NCBI GenBank assembly: GCA_046727175.1
Contig: JBKPCD010000026.1
Span: 1 to 64,000 of the forward strand
Direction: 5' to 3'
Length of the DNA stretch: 64,000 nucleotides
Source: JBKPCD01 sp046727175
GTDB lineage: Bacteria; Acidobacteriota; Vicinamibacteria; Vicinamibacterales; 2-12-FULL-66-21
The position numbers were made by a program, and so were the translations under genes. Under the pieces are notes generated by a model, which saw only the letters and a list, made by a program, of their open reading frames with translations, did no database searches and was not told the DNA's origin. This document shows, piece by piece, positions 1 to 8,866 of this stretch; the stretch's first letter is position 1, and each line of letters begins with the position of its first letter.

Positions 1-1
1 C

Positions 2-388
2 CCATGTGGCAGCCTCGGCGATCGGCGGACGGAGCGCAGCATGAGCGTACGGGTTGCTGACGTCCTCCCACCTGTCGGCGAGTGGTTCGAGTACGAGTAC
101 GATTTTGGGTCGACCACGACGCTGCGGCTCAAGGTCGTTGACGAGCGAACGGGAAGACTTGGGCGCACCGGAGTGCGGTTGCTCGCGCGGAACACCCCGC
201 CGACGTGGCCGTGCGCGGTTTGTGGACAACCATCCGGCGCCGTCTGCGCGTACTGCCTTGGCCACGAGCCCGATGCATTTGCCTGCTCGGTGCACCAGGA
301 CGAGCACCAATGCGGCGAAACTGAGGGCTTTCTGCCGGTCGTGAACTCGCCCCGGATGGGTGTGTGCGGCTACGGAGTCGAGACCTAG
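2..388 (+). CDS. pRiA4b ORF-3-like protein, C-terminal part (5' end outside window)
   Basis: The reading frame is open from the first bases of the window, so the gene probably begins upstream; an in-frame ATG lies at 41. The motif FEYEYDFGSTTTLRLKVV is typical of the plasmid pRiA4b ORF-3-like family (PF07929), whose biochemical role is unknown. After it come two CxxC pairs (PCAVCG and CAYC) and a further Cys/His-rich stretch (CSVHQDEHQC), which look like a zinc-binding knuckle, and the protein ends in NSPRMGVCGY. It converges on the permease gene with only about 30 bp between the stop codons. Family assignment is fairly secure from the motif; zinc binding is inferred. Confidence 0.7.
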   Translation, partial: PCGSLGDRRTERSMSVRVADVLPPVGEWFEYEYDFGSTTTLRLKVVDERTGRLGRTGVRLLARNTPPTWPCAVCGQPSGAVCAYCLGHEPDAFACSVHQDEHQCGETEGFLPVVNSPRMGVCGYGVET

Positions 389-419
389 CCTTACTGCGCC
401 CGAACGGATGCCAGCCTGG

Positions 420-2951
420 CTACTCGACGCGCAGTGCAACCATCGGATCGACCTCGGTCGCGCGACGCGCGGGGAAGTACGATGCAAGCGCGGCGACGCC
501 GGCAAATATCACGCAGACCATCGTGAAGGTTCCTGGATCCAGCGGAGTGACGCCGTAGAGCATTGCCTGCAGATAGCGTGTCCCTGCCGCTGCACCCGCT
601 ACACCAATCGCAATGCCGAGCGCGGCGCACAGCAATCCGCGACGGAGCACCAGCGCAAGCACCTGCGAACGGCCGGCACCCAAAGCCATGCGCACACCGA
701 TCTCCCGTGTGCGCTCGACCACGGCGTAGGCCAGCACGCCATAGACGCCAATCGCGGCGAGCAGCGCGGCGACGGATGCGAATACGCCGAGCATCACCGC
801 ATAGAAGCGCTGCCGCGCAACGGAATTCGCAACGAGGCGATCGAGCGGCATGATGGCGTCGAGCGCCGCGTTCGAATCGGCACGGGTAATCGCGTGGCGG
901 ACTGCAGGAATGACATCGCTCGGGTTGCCACGCGTCCGCATCGCGAACGACATGAACCCGAATGCCAGCTGCTCGATCGAGGGTTTCTGCGCGCCCCAGC
1001 GTTCCTGGACCGCGATCACCTGCCTGTAGTCCATGAAGATCTCGGGATACGGTTCTCGCGCCAGTGATCCCTGCCGGATATCGCCGATGACGCCCACGAC
1101 CTGGACCGGCACGTGCGGGCCGCGCGGCCCGTGCCAATCCATGAACGCGCCGACCGGATTTCCATCGCCAAAGTACCGGCGCTGGACGGTCCGGTTGATG
1201 ACTACCACCGGAAGTGCCTGCGCCGAATCGCGTTCGCCAATCAGGCGTCCCGCGAGCAGTCTCACACCCGCGGCTTCGAGGTACCCGGCACTGAGCGACT
1301 TGAGCCGCGGCCGATCCGGATCCTGCCGTGCAGCATCGAGCGTACGTCCGGGAGCGACGAACGAGCCGACGGTGTCCTGAACGCCGACCAGGATGCCGGC
1401 ATACGCGAAGCCGGTCACATCGATGCGAGGTATCGCGCGGACGCCGCGCAGCACGGCCTCAATCGACTCGGCCTTTCGTGCCGTCGGGTATTCGCCGGGC
1501 AGAACCAGCTGAAATGCGAGGACGTTCTCGGGGTCGTACCCTTTCTCTACCGTTGTCAGCTTGACGAAGCTCGCTGACAGCAATCCCGCGCCGATCAGCA
1601 GCGTCGTCGCCATCGCGAGCTGGCCGACGACGAGGAGCATCCGGGTGCGGGTTTCCCGTTTCGAGCTCCCGGCACCGCGCGAGCCGAGCGCAGGCAACTG
1701 ACTCGCGCGCGACAAGTGGATAGCCGGCAATAGGCCGAATGCCAGCATGGTGAACAACGCGACGGCGAACGTGATGCCAAACAGTCGGAGATCGATGCCC
1801 ACCTCGTTGGCGCGCGGCAGGATGTTGGCGCCGAAGACAATGCGGAAGACCCCCTGAGCATCGATCGTCGCCAGCCGCTTGACGAGCGCGACGCACACGG
1901 CGGCAAGCACCGCGCCGAGAAGACCACCGGCTGTCGCGAGGACGACGCACTCCGCGAGGATCTGACGCACGAGGTGTGCGCGGCTCGCGCCGAGTGCCAG
2001 ACGTGTCGCAAGCTCGCGGCGGCGGGCGGTTCCCCTGGCGAGGAGAAGGTTGGCCACGTTGGCGCAGACGATCAGCAGTACGACGGCAACCGCGCTGACG
2101 AAGATGCGGAGCGCGGGCTCGAGCGTCGCCACGACACCCTGCTTCAAACTCTGGGCTTCGAATCGTGGTCTCGTGAGCGGAGGAACGGATGCCGGTCGTG
2201 GCGGGCGGACTGCGGCTCCAATCGCATTGGCTTCAGCCGACGCGGCGGTCAGCGATACCCCCTCACGGAGGCGGCCAATCAAGGTTCCCAGCCGGGTGGC
2301 CGGCGCGTCAGGCCCTGCAACAATCGGAGCATAGAAGTCGAACGGCGCGCCGATGGTCTCCATGCTTTCCGGCATGACGCCGACGACGGTGAGCGACCGG
2401 CCCGCGAGACTGCCCGACCGGAAGACGATGACCGATCCGATGACTCCGGGATCGGATCCGAAGTGACGCCGCCACGCATAGTAGCCGAGCACCATCGCGT
2501 CCGGATTGGCCGCGTCGCTGCGCATCAACGTGCGACCGAGCATCGCGCTGGCCCCCAGCACCTCGAAGTAATTCAGCGAAACGAAGCCGCCCGTCATTCG
2601 TACCAGCCCGCCGGGTGTCGGGACGATCACCTGCGGGCTGAACGTCGCCGCCGCCAGCCCCGCCAGGGTCGTCGTCCGCGTTTGCCAGTCGAGGTACTCG
2701 CGGTACTGGATCATCGGCATGCTGCGAGGGCGGTCGTTTTCCACGACACCCACGAGACGATCGGCGTCGACGAGCGGCAGCGGGCGCAGGAGGACGCTGT
2801 CGACGACGCTGCAGATCGCGGTCGTGGCGCCGATGCCGACGGAGAGCGTCAGCACTGACGCCGCGGTGAATCCGCGAGTTCTGGCGAGAGACCTGACTGC
2901 ATTGGTGGTATCGCGCCAGGCTGCGTCCATCCACTCACGAGCGGGAGTCAT
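420..2951 (-). CDS. ADOP-family duplicated ABC transporter permease (MacB/FtsX-like)
   Basis: An 843-residue permease of the acidobacterial duplicated orphan permease type. After an N-terminal helix near residues 30-53 come a MacB-like periplasmic core, an FtsX-like block of helices containing RRRELATRLALGASRAHLV, a second periplasmic core, and a second FtsX block with VERTREIGVRMALGAG. It ends in EVDPMVALRVE, the usual ADOP tail. Such proteins sit in the inner membrane and resemble the MacB subunit of tripartite efflux or lipoprotein-handling systems, but no ATPase gene is adjacent, hence orphan. The ATG at 2951 is preferred; the frame also allows a TTG at 2972, but that lies inside a perfect palindrome just upstream. 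No Shine-Dalgarno sequence is visible, so the mRNA may be nearly leaderless. Confidence 0.9.
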   Translation of the reverse strand: MTPAREWMDAAWRDTTNAVRSLARTRGFTAASVLTLSVGIGATTAICSVVDSVLLRPLPLVDADRLVGVVENDRPRSMPMIQYREYLDWQTRTTTLAGLAAATFSPQVIVPTPGGLVRMTGGFVSLNYFEVLGASAMLGRTLMRSDAANPDAMVLGYYAWRRHFGSDPGVIGSVIVFRSGSLAGRSLTVVGVMPESMETIGAPFDFYAPIVAGPDAPATRLGTLIGRLREGVSLTAASAEANAIGAAVRPPRPASVPPLTRPRFEAQSLKQGVVATLEPALRIFVSAVAVVLLIVCANVANLLLARGTARRRELATRLALGASRAHLVRQILAECVVLATAGGLLGAVLAAVCVALVKRLATIDAQGVFRIVFGANILPRANEVGIDLRLFGITFAVALFTMLAFGLLPAIHLSRASQLPALGSRGAGSSKRETRTRMLLVVGQLAMATTLLIGAGLLSASFVKLTTVEKGYDPENVLAFQLVLPGEYPTARKAESIEAVLRGVRAIPRIDVTGFAYAGILVGVQDTVGSFVAPGRTLDAARQDPDRPRLKSLSAGYLEAAGVRLLAGRLIGERDSAQALPVVVINRTVQRRYFGDGNPVGAFMDWHGPRGPHVPVQVVGVIGDIRQGSLAREPYPEIFMDYRQVIAVQERWGAQKPSIEQLAFGFMSFAMRTRGNPSDVIPAVRHAITRADSNAALDAIMPLDRLVANSVARQRFYAVMLGVFASVAALLAAIGVYGVLAYAVVERTREIGVRMALGAGRSQVLALVLRRGLLCAALGIAIGVAGAAAGTRYLQAMLYGVTPLDPGTFTMVCVIFAGVAALASYFPARRATEVDPMVALRVE

Positions 2952-2954
2952 GAT

Positions 2955-2988
2955 GTTATTTCTATAACACAAGTGTTATAGAAATAAC
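2955..2988. promoter_or_regulatory. Perfect 34-bp palindrome, probable operator
   Basis: The left arm gttatttctataacac and the right arm gtgttatagaaataac are exact reverse complements (16 bp each) separated by AA. The site begins 3 bp upstream of the permease ATG and is AT-rich in a GC-rich context. On the minus strand the arm contains TATAGA about 12 bases before the ATG, so the palindrome could cover a -10 box. Acidobacterial ADOP permeases are often controlled by PadR-type repressors, which bind dyads of this kind; no regulator gene lies beside it, so the binding protein is unknown. Confidence 0.7.
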
Positions 2989-3158
2989 AGATATTCAGCG
3001 GAGCGAATGCGAATCGAGTTGGGGAGTCTTTCCCTGGAAGCAGTGCGCCACGCGAGATCGGGAGCCGCCGCCTCGACCGGCACCCGCTCGTACGGGGGAC
3101 GGGCCGAACCCTGTGATACCCTGTCCCGCCAGCACCACCGAGAACTGCTGCCCCGAAA

Positions 3159-5543
3159 GTGTTCAACGACGGCCGTGATCACCTCGTCCCTGGCCGGACG
3201 GTCTCGCATTACCGTATTTTGACGCTCCTCGGAGCGGGCGCCATGGGCGAGGTCTACCTCGCCGAAGATCAGCGACTGGGACGAAAGCTCGCGCTGAAGG
3301 TGCTGTCGTCGCATCAAGTCGCGGACGCTGATCGGGTGCGACGGTTCGAGCACGAGGCTCGAGCGGTATCGGCGCTGAACCATCCAAACATCCTGACGCT
3401 ATACGACGTAGGGCACGTCGGCGGGATGCACTTCATCGCGACGGAATTCGTCGACGGCGAGACAGTGCGCGATCGGCTGCGGCACGGCCCACTGTCGCGG
3501 ATGGACGCCTGCGAGATCGCACTGCAGGTTGGCGCCGCGCTCTCAGCCGCGCACCGGTCGGGCATCGTGCACCGCGATATCAAACCGGAAAACGTCATGG
3601 TGCGCCGCGACGGCTATGTCAAAGTGCTCGACTTCGGGATCGCCAAGCTCGCCCCGACCCATCCAGGGTCAGGCCAATTCGACGGCGCCACACAGGGTCC
3701 GGATGTCACGATACCCGGCATGCTCGTCGGAACCTTCAAGTACATGTCGCCCGAGCAGGCGCGCGGTCTGCCGGTCGATGCCCGGAGCGACATCTTCGCG
3801 CTCGGCGTGCTGCTCTACGAAATGCTTGCCGGCTGTCCGCCGTTTACGGGGCCGACGTCGAGCGACGTGATCGCCGCGCTGCTCCACACGGAACCAGCGC
3901 CGCTCACTGAGGTCGCCGAGGGCGGCACGAGCCGTGATCTTGCCTCGATCGATGCGGTCGTGGCGCGCGCCCTTCGGAAGAACCCTGACGAGCGATACGC
4001 GGCGATCGATCACATGTCGGCGGAGTTGAAGTCGGCGACGTCATCAACCGCGTCCGACGCAGAACGGCCGGCGACAGGCGCGCGTGGTACGGCTTCCACG
4101 GTTGCGACGAGCGCTGCCTCCGTACGCTCGGCACCGCGTCGGAAGCGTCGCCAGGTGGACTCGATTGCCGTGCTGCCGATTGCCAACGCGTCGCGCGACG
4201 AGGAGCTCGAGTACCTCGGCGACGGACTCGCCGAAAACCTGATCAATAACCTGTCGCGGTTTCCGCGATTACGTGTAATGGCGCGCAGCACCATGTACCG
4301 CTACAAGGGCCGTGATGTCGATCCCCTGCTCGTCGGGCGCGAGCTCGGCGTGCGTGCCGTGCTCATGGGACGCCTTTCGGTGACTCGCGACCGCTGCCGC
4401 ATCTCCACCGAGCTGGTCGACGCCGAGGACGGATCGCAGCTGTGGAACGCGCAGTTCGACCGGCAGCGCGCCGACGTGCTCGCGCTCCAGGAGGAAATCT
4501 CGAGCGAGATGACCCGCGCACTCCACTTGCGGCTGACGACAGGCGAGCGTTCGCGCCCGCAGCGTCCTGTGACGTCGAATGCCGCCGCCTTCGATCTCTA
4601 TCTGAAAGGGCGCTACTACTGGAACAAGCGCTCACCCGACGCGTTGAAGCGGGCCGCCGACTATTTTCAACAGGCCGTCGATCGGGATCCGTCGTTCGCG
4701 CTGGGGCATGTGGGTCTGGCCGACACCTACTCACTCCTGGCGTCGGGATATACCGCAGTGTTCTCGGAAGGCACTGTGAACGACGCACGCGCTGCCGCAC
4801 TGCGCGCGCTGGCGCTGGACGAAACGGTCGCGGAAGCCCACGCCTCTCTGGCCTTCCTCAAGTTCCGCTTCGACTGGGATTGGGCGGGCGCCGAACTGGA
4901 ATTCCGCCGCGCGCTGGAGCTCAATCCCGGATACGCGCCGGCGCGGCAGCGGTACGCGATGTTCCTCGCCACCCGTCGACGGTTCGACGAAGCGCTCGCC
5001 GAAGTGGCGCGCGCGCGAGCGCTCGACCCCATGTCATCGGCAGTCCAGAGCGCCGAAGGTCGCATTCTGAATTTCGCGGGCCGGTACGACGATGCGGTCG
5101 CCGTGTTCCGGAGGATTCTTCAGGTCGATCCCGGGTTCGCGACCACGCGCATGGATCTGTCGGACGCGCTGATGGCCCAAGAGAACTGGGCTGAAGCCCA
5201 CGCCGAAATCGATCGGACCGCGGCGATCATCGGCGAGACGGCGTCAATTGTGTTCTTCAGGGCCTATTCCGCGTACCGCCAGGGCCGGCACGACGAGGTT
5301 CGCGCGCTGCAGGCCATCATGGAAACGCGGTACGCGCAGGGCACCGCATCCATCGATGAACTGGCGATCATCTCGCTCTGGCTCGGCGACTCCGACCGGG
5401 CGGTTCAGCTCCTCGAGGAAGCGCTGCGGCGCCGCGCACCCATGCTCGCCTACGTTGACGTCGAATTGACATCGCGCGCGTTGCGGGACGAGCCCCGCTG
5501 TCGGGCGCTGCTTCGGACGCACGATCTCGTCTCCGCAGAGTAA
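3159..5543 (+). CDS. Ser/Thr protein kinase with FlgO/TolB-like domain and TPR repeats
   Basis: A 794-residue protein beginning at GTG. Residues about 18-280 are a Hanks-type kinase: glycine loop GAGAMGEVY, invariant Lys47, HRD at 138-140, DFG Asp158 and MSPEQARG at the end of the activation segment. A linker rich in Ser, Thr and Ala follows, then a FlgO/TolB-N-like domain starting SIAVLPIANASRDEE, which resembles regions beside CadC-type regulators and kinases. The rest is a series of TPR repeats. I see no membrane helix between kinase and TPR parts, unlike the other kinases here, so it is probably cytoplasmic. It is divergent from the permease gene with a 170-bp gap holding the palindrome. 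The substrate is unknown. Confidence 0.9.
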   Translation: MFNDGRDHLVPGRTVSHYRILTLLGAGAMGEVYLAEDQRLGRKLALKVLSSHQVADADRVRRFEHEARAVSALNHPNILTLYDVGHVGGMHFIATEFVDGETVRDRLRHGPLSRMDACEIALQVGAALSAAHRSGIVHRDIKPENVMVRRDGYVKVLDFGIAKLAPTHPGSGQFDGATQGPDVTIPGMLVGTFKYMSPEQARGLPVDARSDIFALGVLLYEMLAGCPPFTGPTSSDVIAALLHTEPAPLTEVAEGGTSRDLASIDAVVARALRKNPDERYAAIDHMSAELKSATSSTASDAERPATGARGTASTVATSAASVRSAPRRKRRQVDSIAVLPIANASRDEELEYLGDGLAENLINNLSRFPRLRVMARSTMYRYKGRDVDPLLVGRELGVRAVLMGRLSVTRDRCRISTELVDAEDGSQLWNAQFDRQRADVLALQEEISSEMTRALHLRLTTGERSRPQRPVTSNAAAFDLYLKGRYYWNKRSPDALKRAADYFQQAVDRDPSFALGHVGLADTYSLLASGYTAVFSEGTVNDARAAALRALALDETVAEAHASLAFLKFRFDWDWAGAELEFRRALELNPGYAPARQRYAMFLATRRRFDEALAEVARARALDPMSSAVQSAEGRILNFAGRYDDAVAVFRRILQVDPGFATTRMDLSDALMAQENWAEAHAEIDRTAAIIGETASIVFFRAYSAYRQGRHDEVRALQAIMETRYAQGTASIDELAIISLWLGDSDRAVQLLEEALRRRAPMLAYVDVELTSRALRDEPRCRALLRTHDLVSAE

Positions 5544-5556
5544 GTCGACTGCTAGA

Positions 5557-5608
5557 GGCCTTGACCGACTCGAATCTGGGTTTTTGAGTCAAGTCTTCGG
5601 TCAAGGCC
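5557..5608 (+). terminator. Stem-loop after the kinase gene
   Basis: The 12-base arms ggccttgaccga and tcggtcaaggcc are perfect complements with a 28-base loop containing a smaller gactc/gagtc stem. It starts 14 bases after the kinase stop codon. There is no U-tract after the stem, so it is at best a weak or factor-assisted terminator; it may instead belong to the repeat class described just downstream. Confidence 0.35.
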
Positions 5609-5642
5609 GTCCGCGCGGCAGCGCGGCGTAATCAAGCGATGC

Positions 5643-5692
5643 GATCTAGCGAGGCGGAGCCTGAACGGTCTGAGGCGGAGCCTCGCTAGATC
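5643..5692. repeat. Composite hairpin repeat (REP-like)
   Basis: Outer 13-base arms gatctagcgaggc and gcctcgctagatc are perfect complements. Between them the unit gaggcggagcct occurs twice as a direct repeat, and each copy can fold on itself (aggc/gcct). The nested design of two small hairpins inside a longer inverted repeat recurs near 22.0 and 45.0 kb. It lies in the non-coding gap before the exported methyltransferase. Confidence 0.6.
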
Positions 5693-5751
5693 TACGAGGA
5701 TGCGTTTTCTGGTTGAGCATCAGCAATCGAGGAACTCGTTAAGATAGTCCG

Positions 5752-6318
5752 ATGATGCGGATTGGCCTGATCGTATTCACTCTCTCGGTGCTCTGCGGTT
5801 CTGCGGGCGCCCAGCAGACATTCAAGCCGGACGTCGGCCGTCAGGGCAAGGACACCCCCTGGGTGCCGACATCGCCGGAGCTCGTCGAAAAGATGCTGGA
5901 TCTGGCGAAGGTGACGCCCGACGACTTCGTCATCGATCTCGGATCGGGCGACGGCCGCATGGTCATTGCCGCGGCGAAGCGCGGCGCCCATGCGCTCGGC
6001 GTGGAGTTCGACTCGAACATGGTGAACCTTTCGCGGCAGCTCGCCACCGAAGCGGGCGTTGGCGACAAGGCGACCTTCGTGGAAGGCGACATGTTCGAGG
6101 CCGACATCTCGAAGGCCACCGTGCTCGCGCTGTTCCTGTTGCCCGACAATCTACGGCGGCTCGAGCCGAAGTTCCGCGCTCTGCGACCCGGCACACGTAT
6201 CGTGGTCAACACGTTCGGCATTCCGGATTGGCAACCGGACGTGACAGAGCAGATGACCGAGAACTGCACGACCTGGTGTACGGCGATGCTGTACCACGTG
6301 CCGCCGCCCATCCGATGA
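5752..6318 (+). CDS. Exported class I SAM-dependent methyltransferase-like protein
   Basis: 188 residues. Residues 1-20 form a clear signal peptide ending GSAGA before QQ, so the mature protein should be periplasmic. The mature part has the Rossmann methyltransferase motif I (VIDLGSGDGRM, about residues 60-70), an acidic motif II (GVEFDSNM), and a motif near VEGDMFEAD, all looking intact. A periplasmic SAM enzyme is puzzling because SAM is cytoplasmic; signal-peptide-bearing methyltransferase-like proteins are nevertheless a recurring family. It may bind another nucleotide-like ligand or work before export. It starts with two consecutive ATGs, stands alone on its strand, and is followed by a 245-bp gap with no recognised gene. 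Confidence 0.75.
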   Translation: MMRIGLIVFTLSVLCGSAGAQQTFKPDVGRQGKDTPWVPTSPELVEKMLDLAKVTPDDFVIDLGSGDGRMVIAAAKRGAHALGVEFDSNMVNLSRQLATEAGVGDKATFVEGDMFEADISKATVLALFLLPDNLRRLEPKFRALRPGTRIVVNTFGIPDWQPDVTEQMTENCTTWCTAMLYHVPPPIR

Positions 6319-6563
6319 CAGTGACTTGGAATCCGAGTTCCTGCCGCAGCTAGCGAAGCCGCGGCGAGATGAGCGCCTGTCACTCGATTACACGGACGCT
6401 GAAATTCATGCCGGTCGTCGGTCAGCGATGCGGTGCCGTTAACATCTTCTTGTAACCGACGGCGGTCGGTGCGATCCTGAGCCGTCGCGTCTGTGGCACA
6501 GCGCTCAGCTGCGTGGCCCGGCTGCTGCTCTCGACCCACTGGAAGCAAACGCTTTTTGAAAGA

Positions 6564-8093
6564 ATGTCAACGCTCGCCTCCCGGAATCGCAGTCGGCTCG
6601 CGTTCGAGCTCCGCGCGATCTCCTGGATTGCCGTACTGGCGATGATCCCGGTGGTCTTTCACTACACCAGTCGAGGCACATGGGACCCTCGTGAAGAGAA
6701 CGTCAGCGGCGCCTGGAGCGCAGGCTTCTTCAAGGCGCAGGCCGAGTCGATGCTTGGGCACGCCCGGTTGAACGTAAAGCCGACCGATATTCAAGGCGAG
6801 TGCTACGAACGGGATTCCCTCTGCTACGGTTACTTCGGTATCACGCCGAGCGTGCTGCGAATCCCGTTTCTCGGAATCCTCCGTTATTTCCGTTCGGCTC
6901 TGACTCCGCTCTATCTCGGGTTTGCCGTCATCCTCGCGTACTGGGCCGCGCTGCAGATGATTCAACGGTCGCTCTGCGAATCCGCTGGTCGGGCGCAGCC
7001 GAAAACGCTGGCTCTCGGGTACTTCATCTTGGGTGCTGTTGCGCTCGGGGCCGGCGGCACTCTGTTTTTCGTCACGCGTCCCGCCGTCTATGAAGAAGCC
7101 ATCGCGTGGAGCGTGGCCTTCGTTCTCCTGACATTGAACCACGTGTGGGCGTGGCACTCGGGCGAGCGTCGTGGCCTTACCCCCGCGGTGCTCTTTGGGA
7201 TTGCTGCCGCCAACGCCAGACCTACAGCGGCGATCGCCTGCGCCGTGCTCGGCTTGGTCATCGCCGCCTTGTGGCAGTCCCGGGATCCGCACGCGGCGGG
7301 CCGAAATCCGAACACCGGCATGGACGGTAGTCCCGATCAGGCCGTCAAGCCCTCTGAATCGAGCAGACGCGCGCTTGGTGCCGCGCTCTGCCTGAGCCTG
7401 CTTCCCGGACTGACTGCCGCAAGTGTGTTCTGGCTGAAGCTCAGAACGCCGATGCCCACCCAGCACCTGAACGAACAGTTCTTACGAGGGGCCCATTGGA
7501 AGGCAATCCTTCAACGCAATGGCGATAGGACGTCTGGCCTCGTCTTCGCGCCGACCGAACTCGTTGCCTATTTCAGACCCGACACAGTGACCCGTCGCGG
7601 CGATTGGCCGTTCTTCGATTTTCGCTTCCCGGAGGAACCCATTCTTTGGGTACCGCCGCTTCCCGAAGGCGGCGCGTACGTGGAGCGGTTCACCAGCTTG
7701 ACCGCGACGATGCCGCTGCCCTGGATGATCAATCTAGGGGTCGCGGTGTGGCTCGGCCTCGAGGCGTGGAAGCTGGCCGCCGGCAGACGAGGTGCGTCTT
7801 CGTCGCTCTCGCCCACGCTTTCTCGAGGACAGTGGATTTTCAGCGCCGGCCTGTTGGCCAGCGCTGCAGCGATGGCGGTGCCCGTCGTGACGACCGTCGG
7901 CATCACGAACCGCTACTTGGGTGACTTTTTTGCGACGAGCGCAGTTGGCGTCGCGCTCGGCCATCACGTCCTGCTCCCGTTCCTGGCTCGTCGTCCGATC
8001 GTCGCCGCGGCCACTGGGCTAGTCGCGCTGCTGCTCGTCGGCTGGTCCGTCGTGGTGACGCTATCGCTCACCACACGGCTCGTGCTCCTGTGA
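6564..8093 (+). CDS. Polytopic membrane protein of unknown function
   Basis: About 509 residues from the ATG at 6564; an in-frame GTG at 6513 would add 17 residues. Roughly nine to ten hydrophobic segments are visible, beginning SWIAVLAMIPVVF and ending GLVALLLVGWSVVVTLSL. A long extracytoplasmic loop lies after the first helix (containing CYERDSLCYG, a possible disulfide) and another in the middle (WPFFDFRFPEEPILWVPP). The layout resembles GT-C type glycosyltransferases or related envelope proteins, but I cannot find a decisive catalytic Asp/Glu motif and do not assign a reaction. Neighbours give no help: an exported methyltransferase upstream and an aldo/keto reductase fragment touching its 3' end. 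Confidence 0.75.
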   Translation: MSTLASRNRSRLAFELRAISWIAVLAMIPVVFHYTSRGTWDPREENVSGAWSAGFFKAQAESMLGHARLNVKPTDIQGECYERDSLCYGYFGITPSVLRIPFLGILRYFRSALTPLYLGFAVILAYWAALQMIQRSLCESAGRAQPKTLALGYFILGAVALGAGGTLFFVTRPAVYEEAIAWSVAFVLLTLNHVWAWHSGERRGLTPAVLFGIAAANARPTAAIACAVLGLVIAALWQSRDPHAAGRNPNTGMDGSPDQAVKPSESSRRALGAALCLSLLPGLTAASVFWLKLRTPMPTQHLNEQFLRGAHWKAILQRNGDRTSGLVFAPTELVAYFRPDTVTRRGDWPFFDFRFPEEPILWVPPLPEGGAYVERFTSLTATMPLPWMINLGVAVWLGLEAWKLAAGRRGASSSLSPTLSRGQWIFSAGLLASAAAMAVPVVTTVGITNRYLGDFFATSAVGVALGHHVLLPFLARRPIVAAATGLVALLLVGWSVVVTLSLTTRLVLL

Positions 8094-8109
8094 AATTCCG
8101 CGATGCAAT

Positions 8110-8284
8110 TGGGGCGACGGTCGTCGATCGCTTGTGCGACAACTTCTTCTGCGCCTCCGTCCCCATACATTTCCGCGGTGTCGATGAGGCTCATACCGAG
8201 GTCGAGCCCGAGTCGAAGCGACGCGATTTCCGTCGCGCGCCGGCGTCGGTCTTCCCTTGCCGCTCTCCAAGGAAAGCGGTTTCC
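8110..8284 (-). pseudogene. Aldo/keto reductase N-terminal fragment
   Basis: One minus-strand frame encodes a stretch with REDRRRRATEIASLRLGLDLG followed by MSLIDTAEMYGDGGAEEV, which is the N-terminal nucleotide/substrate region of aldo/keto reductases, including the catalytic Asp and Tyr of the DTAEMYG motif. Similarity stops soon after AQAIDDRR, and the rest of the roughly 280-residue enzyme (catalytic Lys and His region) is missing; the 3' end runs straight into the membrane protein gene. No start codon with a ribosome site is seen. It is a truncated relic. Confidence 0.75.
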
Positions 8285-8477
8285 TTTCTGAACGCGCGAG
8301 CCGATCGATGAGGTACGGTCCCTGGATCAACTCGTCAGGGCATGAGGAGATGCAGATTCAAATGTGCTCATCGATCCACTGGACACGCGAAAAGGAAACT
8401 CGTGTTAGATCTGGAAGTATCGTCCAGCTTCCCTGTCCGGTGCTCACGATCCGGCGTACCCAAGTGACGAGAGCCTC

Positions 8478-8866
8478 ATGAAGCACCCCGTGGAGTTCAA
8501 GGATTGGACTCCAAACGTGCAGGTCCGCGAATTGCTGGAGACGCAGTCCGCCACCTTCAACGCCTCACCAAAACCCTGCCCCAGGAATCGCTCTTCCTAC
8601 GGGTTGTCGTCGAACGGAACAAGACCCGAACGCTCTATCGAGTCGCGATCACACTCGACCTGCCAGGGCCCAACCTCGCGACCGACGAGGAGCGTCACGA
8701 TCTCAAGGAAGCTGTCCGCGATGCGGTTGCCGAGAGCCGCGCTCAGCTGGAGAAGTACCGTGAGAAGCTCACGCATACTTACGAGTACAAGCGGCCCGCG
8801 CGCCGGGAGCAATTGAGACGGCTGCGCGCCGGAACATCGGCAGGGAAGCGGGAAAGGCCACGATGA
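8478..8866 (+). pseudogene. HPF/RaiA-like ribosome-associated protein, one-base frameshift
   Basis: The N-terminal part reads MKHPVEFKDWTPNVQVRELLE in one frame; the remainder (DAVRHLQRLTKTLPQES, LFLRVVVERNKTRTLYRV, ATDEERHDLKEAVRDAV, QLEKYREKLTHTYEYK) is in another. The two parts join perfectly if one G is restored at 8540/8541, where gag-acg would become gag-gac. Together they give a protein of about 130 residues resembling the sigma-54 modulation/HPF family, which binds ribosomes and dampens translation in stress. Either the gene has recently been inactivated or the assembly has lost a base. Everything outside that point looks intact. Confidence 0.65.

Noticed and set aside
360..1067. Long open frame of 235 codons on the plus strand
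   Set aside because: It is antisense to the ADOP permease, and its Arg/His-rich translation is typical of a shadow frame in GC-rich DNA.
5561..5580. tRNA-like T-arm (gactcgaatctgg)
   Set aside because: No acceptor stem, D-arm or anticodon arm can be formed around it; it lies in the stem-loop after the kinase gene.
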